DNA of 64,000 nucleotides from GCA-020345945 sp964596985 (GTDB lineage Archaea; Thermoproteota; Bathyarchaeia; RBG-16-48-13; GCA-020345945), in contig CAZQWG010000003.1 of assembly GCA_964596985.1 (NCBI GenBank), forward strand, positions 124,001-188,000, written 5' to 3'. The notes under the pieces were generated by a model. The model made no database searches. It was not told where the DNA came from and saw nothing but the letters and a program-made list of their open reading frames with translations. The translations under genes and the position numbers were made by a program. Positions within the stretch are counted from its first letter, which is position 1. The number at the start of each line of letters is the position of its first letter. Below, piece after piece: positions 1 through 8,200 of this stretch.

Positions 1-154
1 CCGTGATAAGGGGTGTTAGAAAAATGGATACAGCCGTTATCCACATGGTGGAGGCGGCTCTGTTGACGTCGGAGCGTAGAGCGTTGACGGAGAGTATGAA
101 GCCGAGTAGGGTGAGTAGTGCGGCGGCTGCAGGAAGGGTAGAGAATGCTCTCAT
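1..154 (-). CDS. membrane protein, N-terminal part (runs off the window)
   Basis: The gene starts with ATG at 154-152, behind a strong Shine-Dalgarno (GGAGGTGA, about 162-169) placed 6-8 nt upstream, and reads open to the window edge. The visible 51 residues are MRAFSTLPAAAALLTLLGF... followed by a second hydrophobic stretch (WITAVSIFLTPLIT). They give two predicted transmembrane segments separated by a short polar loop (RSDVNRA). It lies on the same strand as the GC-rich element genes and probably belongs to that element. Product unknown. The opposite-strand frame across this stretch is a shadow. Confidence 0.7.
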   Translation of the reverse strand, partial: MRAFSTLPAAAALLTLLGFILSVNALRSDVNRAASTMWITAVSIFLTPLIT

Positions 155-379
155 ATTTTTTCACCTCCAGAGAATGAGTGTGCGTAGCGGCGGTCAGGCT
201 GTAGGAGAAGGCTTGTGGGGAGATCTTGATGGGCTCCGCTGGGCATACGCCTCGTTTATCTCCGGTTCCTCTCTTCCCTTTCGGGGAGTAGGCTTCTGCT
301 GTGGGTCGGTCGCGTACCTGGCCCTTCCATTCCGTCTCTGTCTTCGCTTTCCGTCCGCCACGGTTGGTCTCGTGCCAAC

Positions 380-514
380 TCAACTGGACAGTGTTTTAGC
401 GCCTCTAAGGGCACGTGGCTGCTCGTATACTTCCTTCTCGGGTTTTCTGTTGTGTCGTTGGGCGTTGTATCTGGGCGCGATCACGTACAAGGCTCGATGA
501 GCTGTAGGATGCAC
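380..514 (-). CDS. possible 44-aa leaderless protein
   Basis: A GTG-started frame of 44 codons (VHPTAHRALYVIAPRYNAQR...) begins about 31 bp downstream of a TTTAAA box at 543-548. This is the same geometry seen for the other genes of the element. The product is basic (many R, H and K) with no recognised domain. The promoter position is the only real support. If it is not a gene, 170-540 holds only a long leader for the membrane gene at 154. Confidence 0.3.
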   Translation of the reverse strand: MHPTAHRALYVIAPRYNAQRHNRKPEKEVYEQPRALRGAKTLSS

Positions 515-542
515 CTTTTCCGTAGGGCTGTTGGGAACGGTA

Positions 543-548
543 TTTAAA
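543..548 (-). promoter_or_regulatory. TATA-like box TTTAAA (minus strand)
   Basis: ggtgTTTAAATacc on the minus strand. It matches the boxes at 1,824, 2,100, 8,551 and 12,439 in core sequence and in distance (about 31 bp) to a downstream start codon, here GTG at 514. Confidence 0.5.
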
Positions 549-618
549 CACCGGAACCCCGAGCCTCAACCTCATGATGGAATGGGGTTAGGATTATCCT
601 GTGTTTCTTCTGGTCTGG

Positions 619-879
619 CTACCAGTCCTGGAGCGTTCTTAGGGCCTCCTTCTCCTCCATGGGTCGAGCGGTTATGTTTGGGGGTGGGGGGTTGAGTTTG
701 ATCGGGGTTCTGCTCTGCCCTGTCTTGGGGAGTTGGCTTGGGGTCGGCGGGAGTAGGTTCAGGGCTAGTCGGACGGTGTCGGACACGGAGAGCCCTGCCT
801 CCCTCCACGCACGGAGTCTTCTTAGTGGTTCCCCGCTGAGGCGGACCGAGATCTTCTCTTGATCCTCGGTCTCAGCCAT
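619..879 (-). CDS. ribbon-helix-helix protein, ParR-like candidate
   Basis: 86 aa. Residues about 8-45 (KISVRLSGEPLRRLRAW...SVSDTVRLALNLL) fit the beta-alpha-alpha pattern of the ribbon-helix-helix/CopG fold: one short strand, then two amphipathic helices. The C-terminal half is proline-rich and probably flexible. The ATG overlaps the last 8 nt of the actin-like gene upstream (ATGGCTGA), so the two are probably translationally coupled. In plasmid type II partition loci a ParM actin is paired with a small RHH centromere-binding protein, ParR. The order and coupling here suggest the same role. That is inference: no centromere-like direct repeats were recognised nearby. Confidence 0.6.
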   Translation of the reverse strand: MAETEDQEKISVRLSGEPLRRLRAWREAGLSVSDTVRLALNLLPPTPSQLPKTGQSRTPIKLNPPPPNITARPMEEKEALRTLQDW

Positions 880-1789
880 GGAGCTTCATCCCCATCTTGT
901 AGAATCCGTGGACGTTGCTGAAGATGGGGTTGGATGGGGTTTTCACCTCTACGCCGAGCATCTCGGCGATCTTCTCCTTCACCCCTGTGATCAGGGAGCC
1001 CCCTCCTGAGAGCACGATGTTCGCCGTGCACTTGAGGTTTGGGGGCAGCTGGGTGAGGATGAGCCGGGTCTCGTAGCATATCTTCTCTGCCAGGTGTTCG
1101 ACCGCTGTCTCGATCCGGTCTTCCACCTCCACCCGGCGGACGGTGGGCTTCTCGAAGGCCGTTATCTCGCTGGTCTTCCCGGTTATCAGGTCCAAGATAT
1201 TCTCGGTTGTGGGCTTGAATCCATGCTTCCCTTGGATGTGGTTTGTGAGGGTTTGGATGATGTAGTCGCTTGCGAGGGGGTCGGAGGTCCCGCCTAGAAC
1301 GTTCAGGTCTTCTACCACAAGGATCTCGGTGGTCCCGTGGCCGATGTTTATCACGGTGCCGCTCTTGAGGTCTAGGTCGAAGAGGGTGCCCAGCGACTGC
1401 GGGTACACCGCCAACCCGTCTACCTCCAGGCGGTTCCTGATCTGTTGTTTGATCGTTTCCCTCTCATCTCTCCCGGTCTCGTAGGGGAGTCCTGAGACGA
1501 GGAAGACCTTTGAGTAGAACCTGGTCTCCAGCCGCCTCAAGGCCTCCTCGGCCAGCTTGAGGAAGGCCTGGTGTTGGGGTCTCCCGTCGATCACAGGGTA
1601 GAGCGTGACTGCTCCCGGGTAGCGGGCTATCTTGAGCGCCTCTTCACCGACCCCTTCCACTGTGCTGGCGGAGTCCTCCCAGAGGCTTGGTTGCCGGTAG
1701 GCGTAGACGCTGGGGAAGATCAGCCTCCTCTCCCCGTCGAAGCACTTAGTGAACCCGGACCCTATGTCCAGACCTACAACCTTGAGCAT
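872..1789 (-). CDS. actin-like ATPase (ParM/archaeal actin class), probable segregation filament
   Basis: 305 aa from ATG at 1789; the reading frame stays open further upstream. Actin-fold nucleotide motifs are clear: phosphate-1 loop VGLDIGSGFTK near residues 5-15, phosphate-2 loop NIGHGTTEI near the middle, and adenosine motif VLSGGGSLITG near residue 265. The length fits ParM/Ta0583-type actins and is far shorter than MreB/crenactin. The start is chosen because the family motif begins at residue 5 and a TTTAAA box lies 35-40 bp upstream. It overlaps the downstream RHH gene, which supports a plasmid-partition role: a filament that moves element copies. The residues between the frame's first start and M54 show no homology and are untranslated leader. 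Confidence 0.8.
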   Translation of the reverse strand: MLKVVGLDIGSGFTKCFDGERRLIFPSVYAYRQPSLWEDSASTVEGVGEEALKIARYPGAVTLYPVIDGRPQHQAFLKLAEEALRRLETRFYSKVFLVSGLPYETGRDERETIKQQIRNRLEVDGLAVYPQSLGTLFDLDLKSGTVINIGHGTTEILVVEDLNVLGGTSDPLASDYIIQTLTNHIQGKHGFKPTTENILDLITGKTSEITAFEKPTVRRVEVEDRIETAVEHLAEKICYETRLILTQLPPNLKCTANIVLSGGGSLITGVKEKIAEMLGVEVKTPSNPIFSNVHGFYKMGMKLHG

Positions 1790-1823
1790 CAACGTTAGCC
1801 CCGGAAGAAGCAGGGGAACCGCA

Positions 1824-1829
1824 TTTAAA
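1824..1829 (-). promoter_or_regulatory. TATA-like box of the actin/RHH operon
   Basis: cTGTTTAAATGc on the minus strand, 35-40 bp upstream of the actin-like ATG. An archaeal TATA box sits about 26 bp before the start of transcription, so the leader would be about 10 nt. Confidence 0.6.
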
Positions 1830-1881
1830 CAGCCGATGGTAGGGCTAGAGCTTCTTCCTCTATCAACCCGGCTTTCTGGGT

Positions 1882-2070
1882 CTATCGTTGTGGCGGTGGG
1901 ACGATCCTGTCCCTCAGGGCAAGGTAGCCTATGATCGGGATCAGGCATAGCCAGAGGAGGGGGAGGTTCCTGACCAGGTCGTCTGGGCTGTTCGAGGAGG
2001 CTACGAGCAGCATGAAAGGTGTGACCAGAAACAGGATGGATATCACCCTCAGGTTCTTTCTAGGATCCAT
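1882..2070 (-). CDS. small two-helix membrane protein
   Basis: 62 aa from ATG at 2070 (a GTG immediately upstream is an alternative). It has two hydrophobic segments: ISILFLVTPFMLLVAS near residues 10-25 and LPLLWLCLIPIIGYLAL near 36-52. The ends are charged (RKNLR; RDRIVPPPQR). A TTTAAA box at 2,100-2,105 lies about 32 bp upstream. The family is not recognised. It sits between the segregation operon and the large membrane-protein operon and could be an accessory of the transfer apparatus. Confidence 0.6.
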   Translation of the reverse strand: MDPRKNLRVISILFLVTPFMLLVASSNSPDDLVRNLPLLWLCLIPIIGYLALRDRIVPPPQR

Positions 2071-2099
2071 CACTCCTCAGAAGCCTCCCAGCTCACGTA

Positions 2100-2105
2100 T
2101 TTAAA
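2100..2105 (-). promoter_or_regulatory. TATA-like box of the 62-aa membrane gene
   Basis: cccgTTTAAATAcgtg on the minus strand, about 30 bp before ATG 2070. It lies just before the end of the upstream gene (2,132), so the small gene has its own promoter. Confidence 0.6.
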
Positions 2106-2131
2106 CGGGTTCTCCATTATGTGTGGGTTGT

Positions 2132-3406
2132 TCAGTCCCTTCTTCTCTCAAGCCTCATCAGCCTCTGCTCTATGGTTCTAAGACGTGTCCGGATGGATTC
2201 CCACCGATACCTTCTGAGCGGCTTCCTCCATGCGTAGCGATGGGTCTCGAGGAACCTGCCGTATTCCTCCACCTCCCTCCTCAACCCCCTGACCGTCGAC
2301 TCCAGCCGATTAGCCTCCTCTATCCGCCTCTCCATCCGCCTCAAGTCTTCTCTGACCTGTAAGAGTCCTCCCCTACCCATCTCCTCGATCAGCCCCCTCT
2401 CCCTGACCAGCCTCCTTGCCCTGCTGTTCAGGGCCTTCTCCTCAAAGGCAAGCTCCACGGTCAGCCGCCTTATCCTCCCCTCCACCTCCCTGACCTCCCC
2501 GACCATCTCCCTAGCCCCCTTCACCTGCGCCCTGAACCTGGCCCAGGATCGGAGGTTGCGTGTGCTGATGACCCTGCCCAGATGGGGTTGGGGTGCAGGG
2601 AACCCTATCGGGGTGGCTCCCGCCGTTAACGACAGCCATCCCAGCAAGGGCAGGGCGAGGGTGAAGTAGAGGATCGGGTTGAGGAGGAGCTGCACGAGGT
2701 TGAAGGGGCCGGAGTAATACTCGTTGGATAACGGCAGGATCCCGCTGAGCGGGGTCCCAGCTGCAAGGATATGTGTGAGGGTGGGGATGAGGGGTGTTGT
2801 GAGGTAGTAGAAGAGGCTGAAGAGTACAAGCCCCTTACCGGTCCCCCGACCAACCCTCGCCGGCAGGCAGTAGAGGAGGAAGCCCATGCTCAGGAGCAGG
2901 AACCAGCAGTTGTAGACGAAGGAAGAGAACCCCTTCACGAAGCACTGTACGATGAACACCCACCCGTACAGGATGGCCAGAGGCTTCAGGAAAACCCCAG
3001 CAGCTTCAGCCGCCTCCCCTGCTCCTAGGAGGGCACCCAGCCCTCCAGTTCCGAGCACGACCCCGACGAAGACGGCCACCACGATCCCCAGGAAGAGTAG
3101 GAGCATCGCGAGAGCGGTGGTGGCGTTCCCCTCCGCTCCGGAGTAGAGCCGGCTGTAGACCTCTATGTCTCCCTGTCCACCGTACCATAGCCCGGAGACA
3201 ACAGTCCACCACCCCTTCACCAAGGCGGCGATGGAGGAGTACAGAGAAAGGACGAGGATCGACCCTCCCCCATCAGAGACCAACTCCCACCCAGCCCTCT
3301 TCAACCCCCGGTGACCGATGGGCAAAGACGCCAGGAGTAGGCCGAGATAGTAGCTCAACCCGGCGAGCATGAGCCCGACCGCGGTGATAGTGGCCGAGAG
3401 ATCCAC
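2132..3406 (-). CDS. polytopic membrane protein with C-terminal coiled coil (paralogue 1 of 3)
   Basis: 424 aa. GTG start at 3406 behind a good Shine-Dalgarno (AGGAGGTG), 15 nt after the upstream gene. About seven hydrophobic segments cover residues 1-290. From about 300 to the end it is strongly charged, with long K/E/R-rich helices (EVEGRIRRLTVELAFEEKAL..., RRMERRIEEANRLESTVRGL), a predicted cytoplasmic coiled coil. The N-terminus shares YYLGLLLASLPIGHRGLKRA and GWELVSDGG with the next two genes, so the three arose by tandem duplication. Only this copy has the coiled coil. The layout (several membrane channels plus one VirB4/TraG-like ATPase) recalls VirB6/TrbL or CedA proteins of DNA-transfer machines, but I see no sequence signature that proves this. 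Confidence 0.75.
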   Translation of the reverse strand: MDLSATITAVGLMLAGLSYYLGLLLASLPIGHRGLKRAGWELVSDGGGSILVLSLYSSIAALVKGWWTVVSGLWYGGQGDIEVYSRLYSGAEGNATTALAMLLLFLGIVVAVFVGVVLGTGGLGALLGAGEAAEAAGVFLKPLAILYGWVFIVQCFVKGFSSFVYNCWFLLLSMGFLLYCLPARVGRGTGKGLVLFSLFYYLTTPLIPTLTHILAAGTPLSGILPLSNEYYSGPFNLVQLLLNPILYFTLALPLLGWLSLTAGATPIGFPAPQPHLGRVISTRNLRSWARFRAQVKGAREMVGEVREVEGRIRRLTVELAFEEKALNSRARRLVRERGLIEEMGRGGLLQVREDLRRMERRIEEANRLESTVRGLRREVEEYGRFLETHRYAWRKPLRRYRWESIRTRLRTIEQRLMRLERRRD

Positions 3407-3420
3407 CCGCCCTTCACCTC

Positions 3421-4386
3421 CTATAGTCCAGGCGGTCTCAGTGGAGCTCCTCCCAGAGCGTGTGCTAGCCCGGCTGAGAGCCCCAGGAGGATAAGGATGA
3501 ACAGCAGTGGAAGTGTTCCTGAACGGAACATCAACAGGGAGACATCCAGCCCCCTCACCAACTGGTCGATGAGATCCTTTATAGAGGTGAATGCGTCGAC
3601 GATCCTACCCATCCAGTACGCCTCCTCCTCAGGGCTCCCGGCCCCCTCATACCCATCGTAATACCCCTCTACACGACCAGCCTCCTCCAGTATTCCCTCC
3701 ACCAACCGTCCCGACTGTGAGGGACCCCTGGAGAGGGCCAGTCCTCCCTCGGTCATCATCGAACTGCACGCCTCGACGAAGCCTGGAATCAAGGGTAAGC
3801 CTAGGTAGAATACCAGCGGGAAGGCTATCATACCCGCACCGGCCCTCCTCCCTATCCGCCCCGGTAAGCCGTAGATGAGCGCGCCGTAGCAGGCGAAGAC
3901 GTACCATGCAGCCTGTATGAAGGCTGCGAAGGAGCCAAGCATCCAGAGGAGGAAGAGGAAGGCTCCGAGGAAGCTGGAGGTCGGAGCCCAGAACCCACTC
4001 CAAACCCTGCTCAAACCCCCGGCCACCCCTCCAACCCCGGGGAGATACAAGCCCAACGAGGCGACAGCCCCATTCACCACCGCCAGCAGCGTGAGCACCG
4101 TGGAGACCCGGGCTGCCTCCCCACCCAGCCAAGCGTAAAGGCTCGAATACGCATCAGCCACTTCGACCCCATACAAGGACCCCCAGACCAGACGGGAGTG
4201 CACTACAACTGGGAGGAGGCTGAGAACGGTGGTGAAGACGACGTACATGGCGCCGTCATAGAGCATCGTCCAACCCACCCCCTTCAGCCTCCGCCCGACA
4301 GGGAGCGAGACAAGGATGGTGCCGAGATAGTAGTTGAGGCCACCGAGCAGGTAGGCGAACGCTAGAAGATAAGACTCCGCACTCAC
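3421..4386 (-). CDS. polytopic membrane protein (paralogue 2 of 3)
   Basis: 321 aa, GTG start at 4386, 15 nt after the stop of paralogue 3, with GAGGGTG upstream. About six or seven transmembrane segments are predicted, with the shared N-terminal motif YYLGTILVSLPVGRRLKGVG followed by W...DGAMYV. It has a polar acidic loop near residues 225-265 (GRLVEGILEEAGRVEGYYDG...EEEAYWMG). The C-terminus LGLSAGLAHALGG...LRPPGL matches the end of paralogue 3 (LGAVSAGLARALGG...LRLPGL). Probable pore-type subunit of the same apparatus. Exact family unknown. Confidence 0.75.
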   Translation of the reverse strand: MSAESYLLAFAYLLGGLNYYLGTILVSLPVGRRLKGVGWTMLYDGAMYVVFTTVLSLLPVVVHSRLVWGSLYGVEVADAYSSLYAWLGGEAARVSTVLTLLAVVNGAVASLGLYLPGVGGVAGGLSRVWSGFWAPTSSFLGAFLFLLWMLGSFAAFIQAAWYVFACYGALIYGLPGRIGRRAGAGMIAFPLVFYLGLPLIPGFVEACSSMMTEGGLALSRGPSQSGRLVEGILEEAGRVEGYYDGYEGAGSPEEEAYWMGRIVDAFTSIKDLIDQLVRGLDVSLLMFRSGTLPLLFILILLGLSAGLAHALGGAPLRPPGL

Positions 4387-4401
4387 CCTAACACCCTCTG
4401 C

Positions 4402-5253
4402 CTACAGGCCTGGCAGCCTGAGCCCCCATCCCCCCAATGCCCTCGCTAGCCCGGCGGAGACCGCGCCGAGGATTGAGAGGTAAAGGAGGGGGAGGATACA
4501 CGCCTTGAAGATGAAGTACCCCGCGTACCGGCTTATCGCCTCCACAGCACCGTAGACCACACCCGCAGGATCAACGAGGACAGACCAGAGAAGGCCAGGT
4601 ATGTCCGGTGTCTCCGGTACAGGGATGTAAGAGGCGAACAGGTCTACGAAACCCGGCAGCAAAGGTAGGCCGAGGTGGAAGACCAGGGCGAAGGAGATCA
4701 ACCCTGCACCCACACCCCTCCCCATCCTTCTGGGCAACCCGTAGAGGATCGCTCCTGTAAAGGATAGGACCAGATATCCTTCCTGGAGCATGGCTCCCAG
4801 ATTCTTGACGGTGAAGAGGACCAGGACGGTCGTGCTGAGCAGGGCCTGGACCGGACCAAGGATCGATGCTAGAAGCGAGGAGACGGGTGGACCTGCGTGG
4901 GGGACTGCTGCGACAGCGGAGACCCCGCCGGTTATCGCCGCGATCACCGCCACGATATATGAGAGCAGCTCGCCCACGTAGGCATGGAAGTCCGCGTACA
5001 CGCCAGAGACGGTGGCTCCCTGCCCCCAGACCGATGAGAGGATGACCGGGGCGTGGATGATGGCGTCGATCCCGCTCATAACCACACCGAAGACGACGTA
5101 GAGCCCGCCGTCCTCTATCAGCTCCCATCCAGCCGACCTTAACCCCCGGTGCCCCGTAGGGAGGGAGACGAGCAGCCAGCCTAGGTAGTAGTTCAAGCCT
5201 CCGAGGAGATAGGTGGATGCCAGGAGGAGCGTCCTCAACTCTCCAACGGTCAA
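4402..5253 (-). CDS. polytopic membrane protein (paralogue 3 of 3), first gene of the membrane operon
   Basis: 283 aa from a TTG at 5253. This start is chosen because a TATA-like box (CTTAAATA, 5,282-5,289) lies about 33 bp upstream and the conserved N-terminus (GGLNYYLGWLLVSLPTGHRG) follows. About seven hydrophobic segments, no signal peptide cleavage site, and the shared C-terminal motif. It heads a compact operon of three paralogues (5,253 to 2,132) that lies directly behind the conjugation-type ATPase gene. VirB6/CedA-like channel proteins are the best functional guess. Residue-level evidence is lacking. Confidence 0.75.
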   Translation of the reverse strand: MTVGELRTLLLASTYLLGGLNYYLGWLLVSLPTGHRGLRSAGWELIEDGGLYVVFGVVMSGIDAIIHAPVILSSVWGQGATVSGVYADFHAYVGELLSYIVAVIAAITGGVSAVAAVPHAGPPVSSLLASILGPVQALLSTTVLVLFTVKNLGAMLQEGYLVLSFTGAILYGLPRRMGRGVGAGLISFALVFHLGLPLLPGFVDLFASYIPVPETPDIPGLLWSVLVDPAGVVYGAVEAISRYAGYFIFKACILPLLYLSILGAVSAGLARALGGWGLRLPGL

Positions 5254-5281
5254 CGTGAATCCCTTAGGGTGCCTGGAACCC

Positions 5282-5289
5282 TATTTAAG
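5282..5289 (-). promoter_or_regulatory. TATA-like box of the triple membrane-protein operon
   Basis: gCTTAAATAg on the minus strand, about 33 bp before the TTG start at 5,253. It begins about 8 bp after the stop codon of the ATPase gene (5,298-5,300), so the membrane operon can be transcribed independently of the ATPase. Confidence 0.55.
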
Positions 5290-5297
5290 CAGGGAGA

Positions 5298-8200
5298 CTA
5301 CCGGATATGCCCTTGGTCCTGGAAGAAGCGGTCCGGTATGGGTGGTGGCTTGGGTGGGGAGGTGTCCTCCCAGAGCAGGACCTCGACCCGCCTGTAAGTC
5401 TCCTCCCCGAGCTCAGGGTCGAACCGGAGCAGCCTCTCCACGGCCCGCTTACCTTCACGGCTAGTGCATACGAGGATGACCCTGCTGAACTGTAGGGTCT
5501 CAAGGTCGTTCCTGAGGTGGCCCTTGACCCTCTCAGGGTTACGGTCCGGGGTCGTCTCCACCTCCACCGCTATTTGACCCTCCAGATCCCAACCCCTCCC
5601 GTCAGGTCTTGGGGGGACGAGTATCCCGTCAGGGTCCGCCCCACCGCTCTGCTCCACGATCAGGGGTAGGAACATCTTCTGCCTCACATAGTACCTCATG
5701 AAGCTCTGAAGGGCGTAGCGGTGAGGTGGCTCCCCGCTCTGGGGGATATCTCCGGGGGAGGACCCGTAGAGGACCAGGTCAGCAACCCTCACGCCTCTAA
5801 CCGTGGTGTTGACCACGTAGGAGATCCCCTTCGTCTTCAAGGCGCTCTCCTCCCTGATCAGGCCCAGCCGGAGCAGCCTCTCCAGGCTCCTCTGTATCTT
5901 ACGCCTCCTCCTCGGCACGTACGAAGTGTCTTGGGCGAAATCGTGGAGCTCATCAACGTCGGGGAAGAGGAGGTTCTCGTTGAACTCCCTCACAGCCCAG
6001 TAGATCGGATAGGCCTCAGGCGGCGGCAGGAACGGTTTATACTCCTCCCAGTACCCCATACCTCCCTTCCCGGTCTTCTCCTGGGCTGGTTCGGGCCGGT
6101 AATGTGCCATCCTCTCCTCCATCACAGCTAAGGCTTCTTCTACTGGTCTGAGGGTTGGTGGGAGTGGCTTGGTGAGTATGGGGCATGGGGGGAACTGCTC
6201 CTCCGAGCCCTTCGCCCTCATCCTGACCAGTGCCCGGTAGGCGGGCTGGGTGGCTAGGGTGTCGGCGATCTCCCTGCTGAGCTGCAGGTCCACGCTGTCC
6301 CCCAGCGCCTTCGCCGCTCCTCCACCCACGCGGAAGATGATGGTTGTGGCCACGTTCCCGAGGACGGCATCACGGAGGGTGCCTGGGATCTGGAGGGGGT
6401 TCTGGTGGGCCAGGATCAGGCTCAGCTTATACTTCCCTGCCTCTGTGATGATGTCCTCGAAGGCTGCGATCCTCGACGCCCTTTGAAATTCGTCGATCAA
6501 GAGCAGGACAGGCCACCTCTCCTTCTTGGTGAGGGGCTGGGCGTTCTGCATCACCGCGTTGTATATGTTCAGGATGAGGCTCCCCATCAGCACCGCCTTC
6601 AGATCGTCGCTCATCCTTGAGAGGGAAAAGACCACTATCCTCCCCGTCTTGGTGAGCTCAGCGAAGTCGAGGTTGTTACCTCGGTTGCATGTGAATTTCT
6701 GGATGAAGGGGTCGAAGGTGAAGGGGTTGATCTTGTTGGAGACAGCGATCTTAGCCTCCTTAGGGAAGTCGGAGAAGGGCAAGAGCTCATCCATGTTCAG
6801 CCGATACTTCCCAGCTACACCCCTCAGGGCGTCCTCGTCGCCGATCGCGTCAACTACCTCCCTCAGCTCAAGTAGGGTCGGGTTGTCAGCCTCCTCCTTG
6901 GTCCTGGTCCTGTCGTCGTAGAAGGCGGTGAGGACCGAGGTGAGGATCATCTCCAGCCGGGAGCCCCAGGCAGGCCTAGATGTGAGCAGGGTCATCACCT
7001 CCTTGAACATCCTCTTCACCGTCTCCACCCTCCACTGCCTGTAAAGGGTCCTCTCCTCCGGGCTCCCATACTTCGGGAGGGCGAGTAGGTTCATCCCGAA
7101 GGGCACCCTTAACGGGTCGAAGAAGTAGACTCTGTCCATGTTTGGGAGGGATGTTAGGAGGTCGAAGGCGAGGTCCCCATGGGGATCTATCAGGACCACA
7201 GAGAGCTCATCCTTCTCTACCCACTCGTTCAGTCCGACAACGATGTTCGCGAGGAGGGTGCTCTTCCCAGTCTGGGTCTCACCCATGATATAGGCGTGGA
7301 CTTGGAGGTCCCTTAAGGGGAGGTGGAAGTCTCTTACCTCCTCTCCGGCGAGGAAGATCTTTCCTAGGTGGACGCCCTCCCTCTCGGGGGGCAGCTTGTA
7401 GGTGGTGCCTCCGGTCCTGGTCCAGTCTAGGCTCCTGAGCACTCCCCCTGCCCAGACAGGGAGGTGCACGAACAATGCGAGTTCCTCCGGAGAGAGGAGC
7501 AGATAGGGGAAGACCGCCGATCCTCCCCGGCGTGCGGATCGGCTGTATTCGTCGAGGAGGCTTCTGAGAACCTTCCACGGCACGTAAGCCTCCCTGGCTG
7601 CCATCGAGACCAGAGCATTACGGTCGTCGAGGAGCCTTCCGCTTGTGACTTGGAAGGGCGCCGGGCCAGCCTCCACCCGGGTATACTTCCCTTTGAAGGT
7701 GTGGACTGCGCCTGAGACTACCTGTACCCCGTGGCGGAGTGCGGTCGGGTCCTTGCTGAAGAGGGCTATCCGCATCGAGGCGACGAGGTTGGGCCTATTC
7801 GCCTTCTCCTCGGCCTGGCGTGCCACCTCCCTCTCTGCGCTAGAGGGAGCCTCCCTCCCCTCATCGCCCAGCAAGTCTGAGAAAAGATTCTCCCTTTCTC
7901 GTCTTGTGAGCCTGTAGAGTTCGCGTTGGGTGATTGTGTCGAAGTATTCGTTGGCCCACCGGCTCCAGCCTAGCCCCGGGGCTTTGTGGAATCCGATGCT
8001 CACCCAGTAGGAGACGCCCGGATTCTCCTCGAAGGCCTTCATCAGATTGACTAGAGGATCGCTCTCAGCAGAGAGGGTGTTTAGAGTGGCGAAAGGCTTC
8101 TCCATCCGGCAGTTCAGGACTTTGAAGTGGAGTCCTGGTTTTAGCCACGATGGCTTCAGCCCCTCAGGCTCGGTGTATTTGGTGTCTTTGAAGGCGGAGC

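Noticed and set aside
3..500. 165-codon plus-strand frame at the left edge
   Set aside because: It overlaps the minus-strand membrane gene that has a strong ribosome site, and the product has no domain-like pattern. GC-rich shadow frame.
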